A stretch of 64,000 bases of DNA from Lacibacter luteus (lineage in GTDB: Bacteria; Bacteroidota; Bacteroidia; Chitinophagales; Chitinophagaceae), in assembly GCF_004118265.1 (NCBI RefSeq), contig NZ_SDHW01000001.1:372001-436000 (forward strand), given 5' to 3'. Of the stretch, positions 36,686 through 46,237 are shown piece after piece. The translations under genes were made by a program, and so were the position numbers. Under the pieces are notes generated by a model. The model searched no databases. It saw nothing but the letters and a program-made list of their open reading frames with translations, and was not told the DNA's origin. Position 1 is the first letter of the stretch; each line of letters begins with the position of its first letter.

Positions 36686-36900
36686 CTTGTAAGTTTTGGT
36701 TAAGAAATTTTAAAATGGTCTGCTGATTTTTATTTCGGGCGCAAGATGTCCGCTCAATGTTTCCGTATTGTTATGTGAATGTTATTGGAATATTAAGCGT
36801 GACGAACGGAAAATGAAACCGGAATGTTAAGGTGATGCCGAAGAAATTTTTTCACGCATATTAAATACACCAGACTTCGAGAAAGAAATGATGTGTATGT

Positions 36901-36938
36901 ATCAAAAAAGTCAGTTCAAATGAACTGACTTTTTTGAT
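36901..36938. terminator. Bidirectional terminator palindrome
   Basis: Arms of 18 bp (36901-36918 and 36921-36938) around a 2-base loop, with AAAAAAG/CTTTTTT flanks near the ends. It follows the stop of the formylglycine-generating-enzyme gene by 15 bases. Confidence 0.85.
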
Positions 36939-36952
36939 TTGTTACTGATTGT

Positions 36953-38071
36953 TTATTTCACATCCTTCACACACCTGAAACCAACATGATTGGTTCCTGT
37001 GCGCCACTCGCCTTTTCCACGTGTACCTATTACATAACGTGAACAATACTGATCGGTACAAAGAAACGAACCACCACGATGTACTTTCTTTTTCATTCCA
37101 GGTTCAGCAGGATCAAAACTTTCTGCAGGGCCTGCAGGATTCTTGATTACTTCATTTGCAGCCAGGCTTTGGTAATAATCATGATTGTACCAATCGGCAC
37201 ACCACTCCCACACATTGCCCGCCATATCGTACAAACCATAACCGTTTTTTGTAAACTGCTTTACAGCAGCAAGACCTTTAAATCCATCTTTTGCAATATC
37301 ATTGTTTGGGAAATTTCCCTGAAACGTATTGGCCATTGCTTTACCCGATGGATTAAACTCATCGCCCCATGCAAAACGCTTTCCGCAGTAACCACCTCTT
37401 GCAGCAAACTCCCACTCTGCTTCTGTTGGTAACCGTTTGCCTGCCCATTTTGCATAAGCCATTGCATCTTCCCACGCAACATGCACAACAGGATAATTTT
37501 CTTTTCCTTCGATGTTACTTCCTTCTCCCTGCGGGTGTTTCCAATCAGCAGCTTTTACAAATTGCCACCACAACAGATAGTCGTTTAAATTAACTGCAGA
37601 TGCAGGCGGATTAAACACAACCGATCCTGCAATCAACATTTCAGCAGGTGCATCGGGAAACTCTTCTTTTGTTGGTACTTGTTCTGCAATCGTTTTATAG
37701 CCTGTAGCCTTTACAAACTTTGCAAACTCTGCATTGGTTACTTCGTGTTCATCCATTAAATAAGCATCTACATATACCTGGTGTATGGGTGTGGCATCGG
37801 CAGTAATCCCTTTTACTTCGCACAACGATTCGTTGGCTTCTGCTGTGCCCATTGAAAATGTTCCGCCGGGTATCCAAACCATTCCTTCCGGAATCGCATT
37901 TGGTTTTGTAAGATTATTTTCAATTGTTGGATGAAATGCCGACAAGCCGTTATCAACAGCACATTCGATGAGTTCGCTATTCTTTTTGTCTTCTTTTTTA
38001 TTACCTGCACAGCTACCACACAAAACAGCTGTCAATAATAAACAGGAATATGCATGCAATGCTCGTTTCAT
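36953..38071 (-). CDS. Formylglycine-generating enzyme (sulfatase-modifying factor), lipoprotein
   Basis: The ATG at 38071 gives 372 residues with a lipoprotein signal (LLLTAVLCGSCAGN). The body is the FGE-sulfatase fold: GMVWIPGGTFSMGTAE, HQVYVDAYLMDEHEVTNAEF, YPVVHVAWEDAMAYAKWAGK, RLPTEAEWEFAARGG, YDMAGNVWEWCADWY. The C-terminal block HRGGSFLCTDQYCSRY retains both cysteines (C-x4-C) used by aerobic, copper-dependent FGE to convert a sulfatase Cys to formylglycine. That favours a true FGE over the many cysteine-less relatives. No sulfatase gene is in the window. The lipid anchor implies action in the periplasm or at the outer membrane. Confidence 0.9.
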   Translation of the reverse strand: MKRALHAYSCLLLTAVLCGSCAGNKKEDKKNSELIECAVDNGLSAFHPTIENNLTKPNAIPEGMVWIPGGTFSMGTAEANESLCEVKGITADATPIHQVYVDAYLMDEHEVTNAEFAKFVKATGYKTIAEQVPTKEEFPDAPAEMLIAGSVVFNPPASAVNLNDYLLWWQFVKAADWKHPQGEGSNIEGKENYPVVHVAWEDAMAYAKWAGKRLPTEAEWEFAARGGYCGKRFAWGDEFNPSGKAMANTFQGNFPNNDIAKDGFKGLAAVKQFTKNGYGLYDMAGNVWEWCADWYNHDYYQSLAANEVIKNPAGPAESFDPAEPGMKKKVHRGGSFLCTDQYCSRYVIGTRGKGEWRTGTNHVGFRCVKDVK

Positions 38072-38150
38072 CAATACTCTTTAAACCGTGTTTGTTTACG
38101 TTCTACGCAAACTTATTAAATAGTACCTATCTAAATCGTTCAAAATAAAA

Positions 38151-38176
38151 AAGGTGGCCTGTAAACAGACCACCTT
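38151..38176 (-). terminator. Terminator for katG
   Basis: AAGGTGGCCTGT (38151-38162) pairs with ACAGACCACCTT (38165-38176) with one mismatch. On the minus strand it is followed by TTTTATTTTG. It lies 26 bases after the katG stop. Confidence 0.75.
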
Positions 38177-38202
38177 AACTTGTAACCTATAGTTGAGCTT
38201 TC

Positions 38203-40425
<2,223 letters not shown>

Positions 40426-40486
40426 TTACGTTTTGATATGAAAAGATTAGTAATGAAGTTTTATGTTATATGGCTTATTGAGATGT

Positions 40487-40494
40487 CAAAACTA
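40487..40494 (-). promoter_or_regulatory. katG promoter -7 element (TAGTTTTG)
   Basis: Exact TAnnTTTG match on the minus strand, 65 bases before the katG ATG. The -33 region (around 40510-40516, minus-strand AATTTAT) is a poor match, as expected for an activator-dependent promoter. Confidence 0.55.
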
Positions 40495-40537
40495 CTGACT
40501 TAGAATTATAAATTCGATTGATTGTTTTTATCATTCA

Positions 40538-40573
40538 ATAGTTATTATCTATAAGGCAGTTTGCCCGATCTAT
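40538..40573. promoter_or_regulatory. oxyR box: OxyR-type operator upstream of katG
   Basis: Bases 40538-40552 read ATAGTTATTATCTAT, matching the OxyR unit ATAGnTnnnAnCTAT at every fixed position. A second, partial unit ending in GATCTAT (40567-40573) follows at about the spacing of tandem OxyR units (21 rather than 22 bp). The perfect unit lies just upstream of the expected -33 position of the katG promoter, the place for an activator. Confidence 0.65.
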
Positions 40574-40701
40574 TACGTCTCTTGGGAATGCTGCAGCTTA
40601 AAGTTAAAGGCAGACATTGAAATTTAATAGCTGACAAGACTGACAGTTATCAGATTGCTATTGATTGAATGAACGGGGTTTTACGGTGCATCTGCATACG
40701 C

Positions 40702-40731
40702 TTGTAACATTCAGCTTTAATTTCTACTTTG
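40702..40731 (+). promoter_or_regulatory. Promoter-like pair for the protease/hydrolase fusion gene
   Basis: TTG (40702-40704), 20 bases, then TACTTTG (40725-40731), close to the Bacteroidota consensus with a one-base-short -7 element, as at fecI. The ATG at 40751 is 19 bases further, giving a very short leader. Confidence 0.4.
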
Positions 40732-40750
40732 TTCTGAAACACCCCGATTT

Positions 40751-42586
40751 ATGAAAAGCAAAAAAAACAATGTGGTGCCTGATAAAATTGATATCAGGGA
40801 CAGAATGTATCAACCTGCAGTAACAACAGCCCCAGGAAAGTCGTTCATTCAAAAAACAAAACTTCCCATTTTAAATCAGAAAGAAACCAGCGCCTGCACC
40901 GGCTTTGCATTGGCCACTGTTGTTAACTTCCTTGTTCGGAAAATCGATCCGGCCAATCAAACCTTTACAGCATCGCCATTTATGCTGTATTCAATGGCTC
41001 GCCGCTACGATGAATTTCCGGGATATAAAAAAGATGAAGGTTCCAGTTTAAGAGGTGCAATTAAAGGATGGCATAAACATGGTGCATGTGAAAACCGTTT
41101 CTGGAAAAGCCTGGAAATGCCCAAACCAGATATTAATGCAGAAGATGGCGATTGGTGGCTTAATTCAGTCAATCATCCTTTAGGTGCTTATTACAGGGTT
41201 GAACCAAAAAGTATTGAAGACATGCATTGTGCCATTAACGATTTGGGTGTGTTGTATGCAAGTGCTATCTGTCACGCAGGTTGGGATCATCCAAGAAAAT
41301 CAAAAGATGATGCGTACGCCAAAATTCCCAATACAAAAGTGAAAGAAAGCGATGGCGGGCATGCGTTTGTGATCATTGGTTATAATCAAACAGGATTTAT
41401 TATTCAAAACTCATGGGGCAAAACCTGGGGAACAGATGGACTTGCTGTATTAACGTACGAAGACTGGCAACAGAATGCCATGGATTGCTGGGTTGCACAA
41501 ATTGGAGTTACAACAGATCTACATTTAACGATTGCTAAATCATCAACGCTAAGAGTCGACAGTCATAAAAAAGTAGCAATTGCTACGGATCCTATTCTTA
41601 AAAAACGAGAGCTGGATCCGTTTATCATCGACATGGAAAACAATGGAATGCTCAGCAATTCGGGAGAATACAGAACGACTGAAATGGATATTGAAGCATT
41701 AGTGTCGCAACATGCGGGCATTGCACGACAAAGGTGGGGCTTGAAGAACAAGCCAATGGATGTTGCCATTTATGCACACGGTGGATTGGTGGGAGAAAAA
41801 TCGGCAGCTGACAGTTATGCGCTTTGGTGTAAAAAATTATACGATGCGCAAATATTTCCCATTATGCTCATGTGGGAAACCGATATTTTCAATACCGTTA
41901 AAAACATGATCGAAGATACGCTGCTGGGACAGGAACCACGGGCAACAGCTGGCTTTCTCGACCGGATCATCAATTGGAAAGATGAACGGCTTGAACGTCT
42001 TGCTGCACCGTTAGGTTTAAAAATATGGAAGGAGATGAAAGAAAATGCAAAGGCTATCAGCTATCAAAAAAACAGTGGTGGTCAGTTATTGTATAAATGG
42101 GCCACAGCAACTAAGAGCGAGTTAAAGAGCCATGTAAATATTCATCTCATCGGACATTCTGCCGGCAGTATAGTGCATAGTCATTTGGTTGAAAAAATGA
42201 TCAGCCTTGGTTGGAATTTTAAAACCGTGCAGTTCATGGCACCTGCTGTTACCAATGATCTGTTTGATGCAACAATCCTAAAAGCCATCAACAGTAAAAA
42301 AGTGGGCAACTATTATCAATACCATTTAAGTGATGAGGTTGAGCTGAAAGATAATTGTTCCATCTATTCCAAATCGCTGCTCTATCTTGTTTCCAATTCG
42401 TTTGAGCCGGGCAGAAAAACTCCGCTTCTGGGTATGGAGAAATATTTTAAAGATGAAGCCAAATACAAACTGTCTACCATAAAATCGTTCAGCAGCCCCG
42501 GAGCTTCTACAAAAAGCACTTCACACGGAGGCTTTGATAATGATGTTACAACAATTGAAACCATCATTAAAAATATCAAGCGATAA
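40751..42586 (+). CDS. Papain-like (C1A) cysteine protease fused to an alpha/beta hydrolase
   Basis: The 611-residue protein has no signal peptide. Residues about 10-255 form a C1A-type protease: the DIRDRMY start, LPILNQKETSACTGFALA (oxyanion Gln and catalytic Cys, without the usual Trp), GGHAFVIIGYN (His) and FIIQNSWGKTWGTDG (Asn). Residues about 335-600 form an alpha/beta hydrolase: AIYAHGGLVGEKSAADSYA (HGG oxyanion motif), nucleophile elbow HLIGHSAGSIVHSHLVE, then QFMAPAVTNDLFDA. His in TSHGGFD and an Asp near HLSDEVELKD could complete the triad. Both halves look catalytically intact. I do not recognise a characterised homologue with this architecture. It diverges from katG and stands alone as a transcription unit. 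Confidence 0.8.
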   Translation: MKSKKNNVVPDKIDIRDRMYQPAVTTAPGKSFIQKTKLPILNQKETSACTGFALATVVNFLVRKIDPANQTFTASPFMLYSMARRYDEFPGYKKDEGSSLRGAIKGWHKHGACENRFWKSLEMPKPDINAEDGDWWLNSVNHPLGAYYRVEPKSIEDMHCAINDLGVLYASAICHAGWDHPRKSKDDAYAKIPNTKVKESDGGHAFVIIGYNQTGFIIQNSWGKTWGTDGLAVLTYEDWQQNAMDCWVAQIGVTTDLHLTIAKSSTLRVDSHKKVAIATDPILKKRELDPFIIDMENNGMLSNSGEYRTTEMDIEALVSQHAGIARQRWGLKNKPMDVAIYAHGGLVGEKSAADSYALWCKKLYDAQIFPIMLMWETDIFNTVKNMIEDTLLGQEPRATAGFLDRIINWKDERLERLAAPLGLKIWKEMKENAKAISYQKNSGGQLLYKWATATKSELKSHVNIHLIGHSAGSIVHSHLVEKMISLGWNFKTVQFMAPAVTNDLFDATILKAINSKKVGNYYQYHLSDEVELKDNCSIYSKSLLYLVSNSFEPGRKTPLLGMEKYFKDEAKYKLSTIKSFSSPGASTKSTSHGGFDNDVTTIETIIKNIKR

Positions 42587-42650
42587 TTCAGTTTTATTTA
42601 GTGGTTGGTGTCGACACCAACTACTAAATAAAAAATAGCAAGCGATAATT
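42577..42650. repeat. Palindromic element bounded by 12-bp direct repeats, acting as terminator
   Basis: A hairpin with 21-bp arms meeting at 42612/42613 (42592-42633; core GTTGGTGTCGACACCAAC, one mismatch) has A/T-rich ends. It is flanked by two exact copies of CAAGCGATAATT at 42577-42588 and 42639-42650. The first copy contains the stop codon of the protease fusion gene. The hairpin lies between convergent genes and can terminate both. The flanking repeats look like a target-site duplication. Confidence 0.7.
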
Positions 42651-42664
42651 TAATTTAAGTTTAC

Positions 42665-43576
42665 TTACTCGTGCCGCATTCCTTTTGCTACACGAAACAG
42701 ATGCAGCACATAAGGAAACAATGCATCCATTGTTTCGGCAGCACCTTTGGTAGAACCGGGCAACGTAATGATCAATGAATTGTTGATGAATCCTGCCACA
42801 CCTCGTGATAACATCGCATACGGTGTGCGTTGCTGACCATAGTTGCGTGCAGCTTCCATCATACCGGGTATTTCTCTGTCGAGTAAAGGTTGAATAGCTT
42901 CTGGTGTAATATCTCTTGGCGATAAACCTGTGCCGCCGGTGAATAGAATTAAGTTATATCCTTCTTCGCTGTATTGTTTGGCTTTTGATTGAATGGCATC
43001 AAACTCATCGGGAATAATTTCATACACAGATGTTTTGAGTTGATGTTGTTCCAGTTTTTGCAGAATGGCTTTACCGCTGCTGTCTTCCTTTGTACCTGCA
43101 GCAACAGAATCGGAACAAACGATCACTGCTGTGCGGATGCTTTCTTTCAACTCATCTTTAAAATCTGTTTTACCCCCTTTCTTGCTTTCGAGTTTGATGG
43201 AAGAAATCTCAACGCCTTTATCCAATGGCTTTAGCATGTCGTACATAGTTAAAGCCGTAACTGCTGCACCATGCATGGCTTCCACTTCAACGCCTGTTTT
43301 ATAAATGGTATGCACTTCAACAGTAATTAAAATGCGTAATCCATCAATGGAATGTTTGATGGCTGCAAACTCAACCGGCAACGGATGACAATCGGGAATC
43401 ACATCACTTGTTTTTTTGATAGCCAGCAACCCTGCTGCACGTGAAAACTCAAACACATCACCTTTGGGAACAGTTTTGTTTTGAATGGCTTCAATGGTAT
43501 CCTGTTTTGACACGGTGAGTATTGCCGATGCAATTGCTTCCCGTAATGTGTTTGACTTATGTGTGATGTTGACCAT
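42665..43576 (-). CDS. moaCB: Bifunctional molybdopterin precursor synthase/adenylyltransferase MoaC-MoaB
   Basis: The 303-residue protein is a fusion. Residues 1-145 are MoaC (cPMP synthase): [31 protein letters not shown] and [12 protein letters not shown] carry the conserved His and Lys residues. Residues 150-303 are MoaB/MogA-like: [53 protein letters not shown]. MoaC turns the MoaA product into cPMP and MoaB/MogA adenylates molybdopterin, so two non-consecutive steps are fused. This fusion is known in Bacteroidota. It is the last gene of the molybdenum-cofactor run and is separated from moaE by a hairpin. Confidence 0.95.
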   Translation of the reverse strand: MVNITHKSNTLREAIASAILTVSKQDTIEAIQNKTVPKGDVFEFSRAAGLLAIKKTSDVIPDCHPLPVEFAAIKHSIDGLRILITVEVHTIYKTGVEVEAMHGAAVTALTMYDMLKPLDKGVEISSIKLESKKGGKTDFKDELKESIRTAVIVCSDSVAAGTKEDSSGKAILQKLEQHQLKTSVYEIIPDEFDAIQSKAKQYSEEGYNLILFTGGTGLSPRDITPEAIQPLLDREIPGMMEAARNYGQQRTPYAMLSRGVAGFINNSLIITLPGSTKGAAETMDALFPYVLHLFRVAKGMRHE

Positions 43577-43605
43577 TGCTTATTGATTAGTATGAATTCC
43601 GAAAA

Positions 43606-43636
43606 GGGTTGCCAACCTTTTGAAGGTTGGCAACCC
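43606..43636. terminator. Strong hairpin between moaE and moaCB
   Basis: GGGTTGCCAACCTT (43606-43619) pairs perfectly with its complement (43623-43636) around a 3-base loop. On the minus strand only four T follow, so it may be a partial terminator, mRNA end or repeat inside the operon. Confidence 0.5.
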
Positions 43637-43656
43637 TGAGTATTTTAAATTGTTTG

Positions 43657-44097
43657 TTACCTATTCACTTTCCATTGATGTGTTTCGTCTTCAAATAATT
43701 CCTTACCCCAAACGGGCAATTCTGTTTTGATGCGTTCCACTACTTCGTTGCAGGCATCAATTGCTGCACGGCGATGTGCCGATGATGTAAACACAAACAA
43801 ACAGATCTCCCCTGCTGCAACTTTACCCAGGCTGTGGTGCACATGCATACAGGTGAGTTCGTATTTAGAAAAAATTTCTTCTCGTATGATATGCATTTTT
43901 TCCAATGCCAGTTCTTCGTAGGCAGTGTATTCGATTGCTGCCACTTTCTTATCATCAATTACATCAGCCCTCACCTGTCCTAAGAAAATGCTATGTCCGC
44001 CAATATCTGTTTTTGTGCTGTGCTTGGCAATGCTCTCTGCAATAAATGCAGGATCAATTGCGCCTTGTGTAAATATATTCTTCGGTTTACGTTCCAT
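43657..44097 (-). CDS. moaE: Molybdopterin synthase catalytic subunit MoaE
   Basis: The ATG at 44097 overlaps the moeB stop by one base (TAATG), a classic coupled start; the longer frame from 44124 would run into moeB. The 146-residue protein has FLGQVRADVIDD, IEYTAYEELALEKM, VHHSLGKVAAGEICLF, SSAHRRAAIDACNEVVERIK and LPVWGKELFED, the latter with the catalytic Lys region. With MoaD it inserts two sulfurs into cPMP to make molybdopterin. Confidence 0.96.
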   Translation of the reverse strand: MERKPKNIFTQGAIDPAFIAESIAKHSTKTDIGGHSIFLGQVRADVIDDKKVAAIEYTAYEELALEKMHIIREEIFSKYELTCMHVHHSLGKVAAGEICLFVFTSSAHRRAAIDACNEVVERIKTELPVWGKELFEDETHQWKVNR

Positions 44098-45218
44098 TAT
44101 ACGGTTTGTTGTTGTTGCATCCATTGCTGAATGCCGCCTTTTAAACTATAGATCTTTTTTGATGCACCGAACACCTCTGCCAATTGTTTGGCGGCTTGTG
44201 CACTGCGTTTACCTGATAAACAAAATACAACGATCGTATCTTCTGTTAACCATGCTGTATGCTGTTGCAAACTGTTTAAAGGTATCTGCATGTGACTGAA
44301 CTCTGTTACAACAGGTTGTTCATCCTTCTCACGCACATCAACTATGGCTGCTGTTCCTTCAGCAATGAGTTGATTAAATGCAGTTGCATCAATTTCGTTT
44401 ACAACAATTGTAGTACTGCACAACCATTTGTAATCGGTTTGCTGCAAGGTCTCGATTGTTGGAGGAATAAGCGAAGCAGTTTCTGCTTGTTTGCTCAATT
44501 CCAGTTCATAGGTTTGATTGTTGAGTGTATTGTAGGTAAACAGTTTGTTTGCAAGCAATACACCAGTACTAGTGATGAGTTTAATAGTTTCATTTGCCAT
44601 CATACTGCCAATGATACCAGGCAACACACCCAACACTCCTGCTTCAGCACAATTCAACACTTCACCATCTTTTGGCGGATGCGGAAACAGGTCACGGTAG
44701 TTGACGGAACGTTCATTGTTCTGTTGCACATTAAACACAGCTACCTGTCCTTCGTACTGTGAAATAGCACCGTACACCAAAGGTTTGTTCAACAGCACAC
44801 AGGCATCATTCACTAAATAACGTGTAGCAAAATTATCAGAGCCATCAACAATTACATCAAACCTAGAAAGAATGGTTGCTGCATTTTTATTAGTGAGCCG
44901 TTCTTTGTAAACAGCAAATCTTGTTTGTGGATTTAGTTGCTGCAATACTTCAACTGCACATTCAACTTTTGGCCTGCCGATCATTTGCACATTGTACAAC
45001 ACCTGCCGATGCAGGTTTGAAAGCGACACCACATCATCATCCACAATTCCAACTTCATCCACACCCGCTGCAACAAGATATTGCAACACCGGACAACCCA
45101 AACCTCCTGCACCGATCACCAATACATTCGCCGCCAACAGTTTTTGTTGAGCTTCAGCACCAAATCCCTGCAGGATCAGTTGCCGTTGATAACGTTCATA
45201 TAGTCGGTCGTTGTTCAT
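44097..45218 (-). CDS. moeB: MoeB/ThiF-type adenylyltransferase with C-terminal rhodanese domain
   Basis: From the ATG at 45218, two bases after the moaD stop, the protein has 373 residues. The E1-like domain has RYQRQLILQGFGAEAQQ, VIGAGGLGCPVLQYLVAAGV, DDDVVSLSNLHRQVLY, VIVDGSDNFATRYLVND and AEAGVLGVLPGIIGSMMANE. A rhodanese domain follows (about 275-370) with active loop FCLSGKRSA. Such MoeZ-like fusions activate and may thiolate the MoaD C-terminus. The first zinc CxxC of E. coli MoeB is absent (NYRDLFP where a Cys is usual), so zinc binding is doubtful. It sits between moaD and moaE. Confidence 0.93.
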   Translation of the reverse strand: MNNDRLYERYQRQLILQGFGAEAQQKLLAANVLVIGAGGLGCPVLQYLVAAGVDEVGIVDDDVVSLSNLHRQVLYNVQMIGRPKVECAVEVLQQLNPQTRFAVYKERLTNKNAATILSRFDVIVDGSDNFATRYLVNDACVLLNKPLVYGAISQYEGQVAVFNVQQNNERSVNYRDLFPHPPKDGEVLNCAEAGVLGVLPGIIGSMMANETIKLITSTGVLLANKLFTYNTLNNQTYELELSKQAETASLIPPTIETLQQTDYKWLCSTTIVVNEIDATAFNQLIAEGTAAIVDVREKDEQPVVTEFSHMQIPLNSLQQHTAWLTEDTIVVFCLSGKRSAQAAKQLAEVFGASKKIYSLKGGIQQWMQQQQTV

Positions 45219-45220
45219 GT

Positions 45221-45448
45221 TTATCCGCCAGAAAAAGGTGGCAGTAATGCAACAGTGCAATGATCAGTTAAGGAAGTATTTCCGGTGATCGTTTTCTTAT
45301 CAACCGCTACTATATATTTCTCGGCTGCAAGCGCCGGGTATTGCAAACGCAGTTGCTCCAGCAGTTCATCTGTTGATGCAACAGCTTGCAGTTCTGCCTT
45401 TGCTCCGGCGATTTCTGCCAGCTTACCAAAAAATAACACCGTGATCAT
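45221..45448 (-). CDS. moaD: Molybdopterin synthase sulfur-carrier subunit MoaD
   Basis: The 75-residue ubiquitin-like protein has ITVLFFGKLAEIAGAKAEL at the N-terminus, YIVAVDKKTITGNTSL in the middle and the required C-terminus ALLPPFSGG, whose terminal Gly is adenylated by MoeB and thiocarboxylated. It is followed by moeB after two bases. Length and ends are normal. Confidence 0.96.
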   Translation of the reverse strand: MITVLFFGKLAEIAGAKAELQAVASTDELLEQLRLQYPALAAEKYIVAVDKKTITGNTSLTDHCTVALLPPFSGG

Positions 45449-45495
45449 ACTGCAAATTTATTGAACCCTTGCTTATTTGTTATCACTATATCAAT

Positions 45496-46233
45496 TTATG
45501 CCTGTGTGAATAATAATTTATAAACCGCAATCAGTAATACAATCGCTAAAGCATTTTTCAACCACTCCTGTTTTAATCGCATAGCACCCCAATAAGCACC
45601 TGCAAGTCCACCAGCAAAGGCGATGATCACATACAGGTACATATCGTTTGTAAACTGAATACCCTTGGTTAATTGTCCGGCAAGCCCGGATAGTGAGTTC
45701 ACAAAAATAAACAAGGCACTGATGGCTGCTGTCTGTTTCATATCAGCCCAGCGAAGCAGAAGTAATACGGGTGATAAAATAATACCACCACCAATACCGA
45801 TCAATCCTGAAAGAAAACCAATGACAGCACCGATGATGATTGCAAGTGGCAATGAATGCTTTTTCTTTTCATCAACAGAAATATTACCGAAGAATAAAAA
45901 ACGGGCAACAGGTATCAGCAACAACACACCCAGTATTTTTTTATAGACACTTGCATCAATCGTAATCAATCCGCCAACAAAAGCCATTGGTACTGATGCC
46001 AAGGCAAACGGTAAAAATAATTTCATCCGAAAATAACCACCACGATAAAACTGAATGAACGATGTAAGCGATACAAACAAATTCAAGAGCAAGGCTGTCG
46101 GCTTCATTACTTCCGGCGCAATACTGAAGATCGCCATCAATGCCAGGTAACCACTGGCACCACCATGCCCTACCGATGAATACAGGAATGCAACAAAAAA
46201 TAAGAGCACATAAAACAGGTAGATATAGTCCAT
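45496..46233 (-). CDS. TauE/SafE-family membrane transporter
   Basis: This 245-residue protein has about seven to eight hydrophobic helices and the family's paired motifs FLYSSVGHGGASGYLALMA near the N-terminus and GFLSGLIGIGGGIILSPVLL in the middle. Family members move sulfite, sulfoacetate or other anions. It lies four bases after moeA in the middle of the molybdenum-cofactor run, so export or import of a sulfur or molybdenum oxyanion is conceivable but not shown. No modABC genes are in the window. Confidence 0.88.
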   Translation of the reverse strand: MDYIYLFYVLLFFVAFLYSSVGHGGASGYLALMAIFSIAPEVMKPTALLLNLFVSLTSFIQFYRGGYFRMKLFLPFALASVPMAFVGGLITIDASVYKKILGVLLLIPVARFLFFGNISVDEKKKHSLPLAIIIGAVIGFLSGLIGIGGGIILSPVLLLLRWADMKQTAAISALFIFVNSLSGLAGQLTKGIQFTNDMYLYVIIAFAGGLAGAYWGAMRLKQEWLKNALAIVLLIAVYKLLFTQA

Positions 46234-46237
46234 AAAA

